Source: Aphelidium insulamus (taxonomy: Eukaryota > Aphelidiomycota > Aphelidea > Aphelidiaceae). Taken from it: a stretch of DNA of 64,000 bases. A program made the position numbers and the translations under genes. How positions within the stretch are numbered: the stretch's first letter is position 1; each line of letters opens with the position of its first letter. The notes under the pieces were generated by a model. The model was not told the origin of the DNA, did no database searches, and was given only the letters and a program-made list of their open reading frames with translations. This document shows, in pieces, positions 63,351 through 64,000 of the stretch. The stretch is from the NCBI GenBank assembly GCA_036784855.1, contig JAZDSV010000017.1:124001-188000 (forward strand). Reading direction: 5' to 3'.

Positions 63351-64000
63351 ATGCGCGTAAAAATTTTCGCTACGTTGAGTCTGGTGGCGCCCGCCCTCTG
63401 CCAGCCTGGCATATCTTATGGCAATGATGGCGGTCACGATGGTCAGGCACCGGCGCACGCGCTGATGGATCATAATTATCCGACTGCGAATCCTGCGCCG
63501 TATTCGCCCTTTGCACCCCTGCCTCACTTTCCGCAACGGGTAGACACGCCTTACTACGGGGCTACGGCGCACAATCCGATCCCTGCGCAGGAAGTGCTAT
63601 CCTCGGATGTGTGCAGATTCATGGCGGACTAGATCCGCCTCTATTTGGACCGTAATGGATTGACGCACTTTGACTGGTCGCCAAAGTTAGGCTTTGATCT
63701 AAATTCGGCGTTGCAGTGCCTGCGTGAACTATCGGATGTTGCGATGCCAAAATATTTGGATGTAACCGCACATGCCACAAGGCAAGACTTACTTAGCACC
63801 TCAACCATCGTTAGCAATCTTTTTCACCGAGCCTGTTGGGCCAACAATGAACGGCAGGCAAGCATGCTTATGCATTGGATTTTCCGAATCGTAAAAAACA
63901 CCAAAAGCGAACGTCTCCTGTCCGATGTGCTTTGTCAGCTCGTGCCGCATAATGGATTTCCGCTAATTTCGCCAATGTCGGTAATGCTCATTTCTGACGC
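63351..64000 (+). pseudogene. Secreted family paralogue 2, in-frame stop, 3' partial
   Basis: Signal peptide MRVKIFATLSLVAPALC, then the same kind of linker and VCRFMAD. A TAG (63630-63632) stands where paralogue 1 has GAG in VCSFMADEF. After the stop the same frame is open to the window end and clearly homologous: LDRNGLTHFDW, ALQCLRELSDVAMP, FHRACWANNERQASMLMHWIFRIVK, LVPHNG. A single nonsense change in an otherwise well-kept gene suggests recent loss, a segregating null allele or a base error. Confidence 0.75.

Noticed and set aside
8510-63632. A non-standard genetic code in which TAG, TAA or TGA is read as an amino acid
   Set aside because: All three codons end intact housekeeping genes here (TAG in NDUFS3 and eL34, TGA in CCNQ and RPA2, TAA in HAD copy D), and interior stops occur only in secreted-family copies that also carry frameshifts or are duplicates.
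1-64000. Transposase, reverse transcriptase, CRISPR array or rRNA genes
   Set aside because: I looked for their usual motifs and for direct-repeat/spacer patterns and found none.

Overview
The window is nuclear DNA from a gene-dense, intron-containing eukaryote. About 22 intact or near-intact genes are packed into 64 kb, often tail to tail or head to head with under 150 bp between them. Most introns are 40-70 nt, of GT-AG type, and TA-rich. I rebuilt splice models by requiring the reading frame to be kept across each junction. PHK, XPNPEP3-like, CCNQ-like, eIF3i, NDUFS3, eL34, uS7m, TruB, RPA2, UreD, formin, CCT3 and ABCB7/ATM1 all give unbroken proteins. The gene set mixes a phosphorylase kinase alpha/beta subunit (best known from animals and relatives), an APSES/KilA-N transcription factor (best known from fungi), urease accessory UreD, a Diaphanous-type formin with FH3, FH1, FH2 and DAD, and an SMCR8/folliculin-like DENN protein. 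This suggests a unicellular or filamentous opisthokont-like eukaryote. I cannot fix the lineage from the sequence alone.

Layout. 1-3807: PHK regulatory subunit (minus, 3' end outside the window). 4273-5283: NUS1/NgBR-like membrane protein. 5402-6680: decayed membrane protein kinase. 6754-8040: unknown, possibly mitochondrial. 8237-9964: broken secreted protein. 10171-12370: APSES factor. 12566-13630: truncated ankyrin protein. 13936-16951: head-to-head pair of Xaa-Pro aminopeptidase and cyclin-Q-like cyclin. 17117-19725: secreted ankyrin protein, bL31m, eIF3i. 20063-20904: small membrane protein, incomplete model. 21112-22113: secreted permuted NlpC/P60-like protein. 22284-25131: NDUFS3, eL34, uS7m. 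25422-29799 and 33589-35152: array of secreted SCP-like HAD phosphatases, split by TruB and an unknown gene. 35764-38304: RPA2 and UreD. 38401-46954: secreted ankyrin family in all stages of decay, with the SMCR8-like gene among them. 47214-53692: formin and CCT3. 54076-56110: paralogous pair of secreted 8-cysteine proteins. 56494-59281: ABCB7/ATM1. 60443-61300: trypsin-like protease. 61596-64000: two tandem paralogues of another secreted family.

Two compartments are interleaved. One is a conserved housekeeping set: translation, mitochondrial respiration and Fe-S export, chaperonin, replication, glycogen control, urease. The other is a fast-changing set of at least five families with N-terminal signal peptides, present as tandem or near-tandem paralogues and full of single stops and frameshifts. 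Many members of the second set carry a CCAATCA-type box 40-150 bp upstream of the start codon. This birth-and-death pattern fits secreted effectors or surface proteins of a host-associated organism, but that ecological reading is inference.

The most unusual item is the array of proteins that join a signal peptide and an all-beta-looking N-terminal region to a Scp1/FCP1-type HAD phosphatase domain. That domain is normally a nuclear or cytosolic module acting on the RNA polymerase II tail. I see no rRNA genes, convincing tRNAs, transposase genes or CRISPR arrays.
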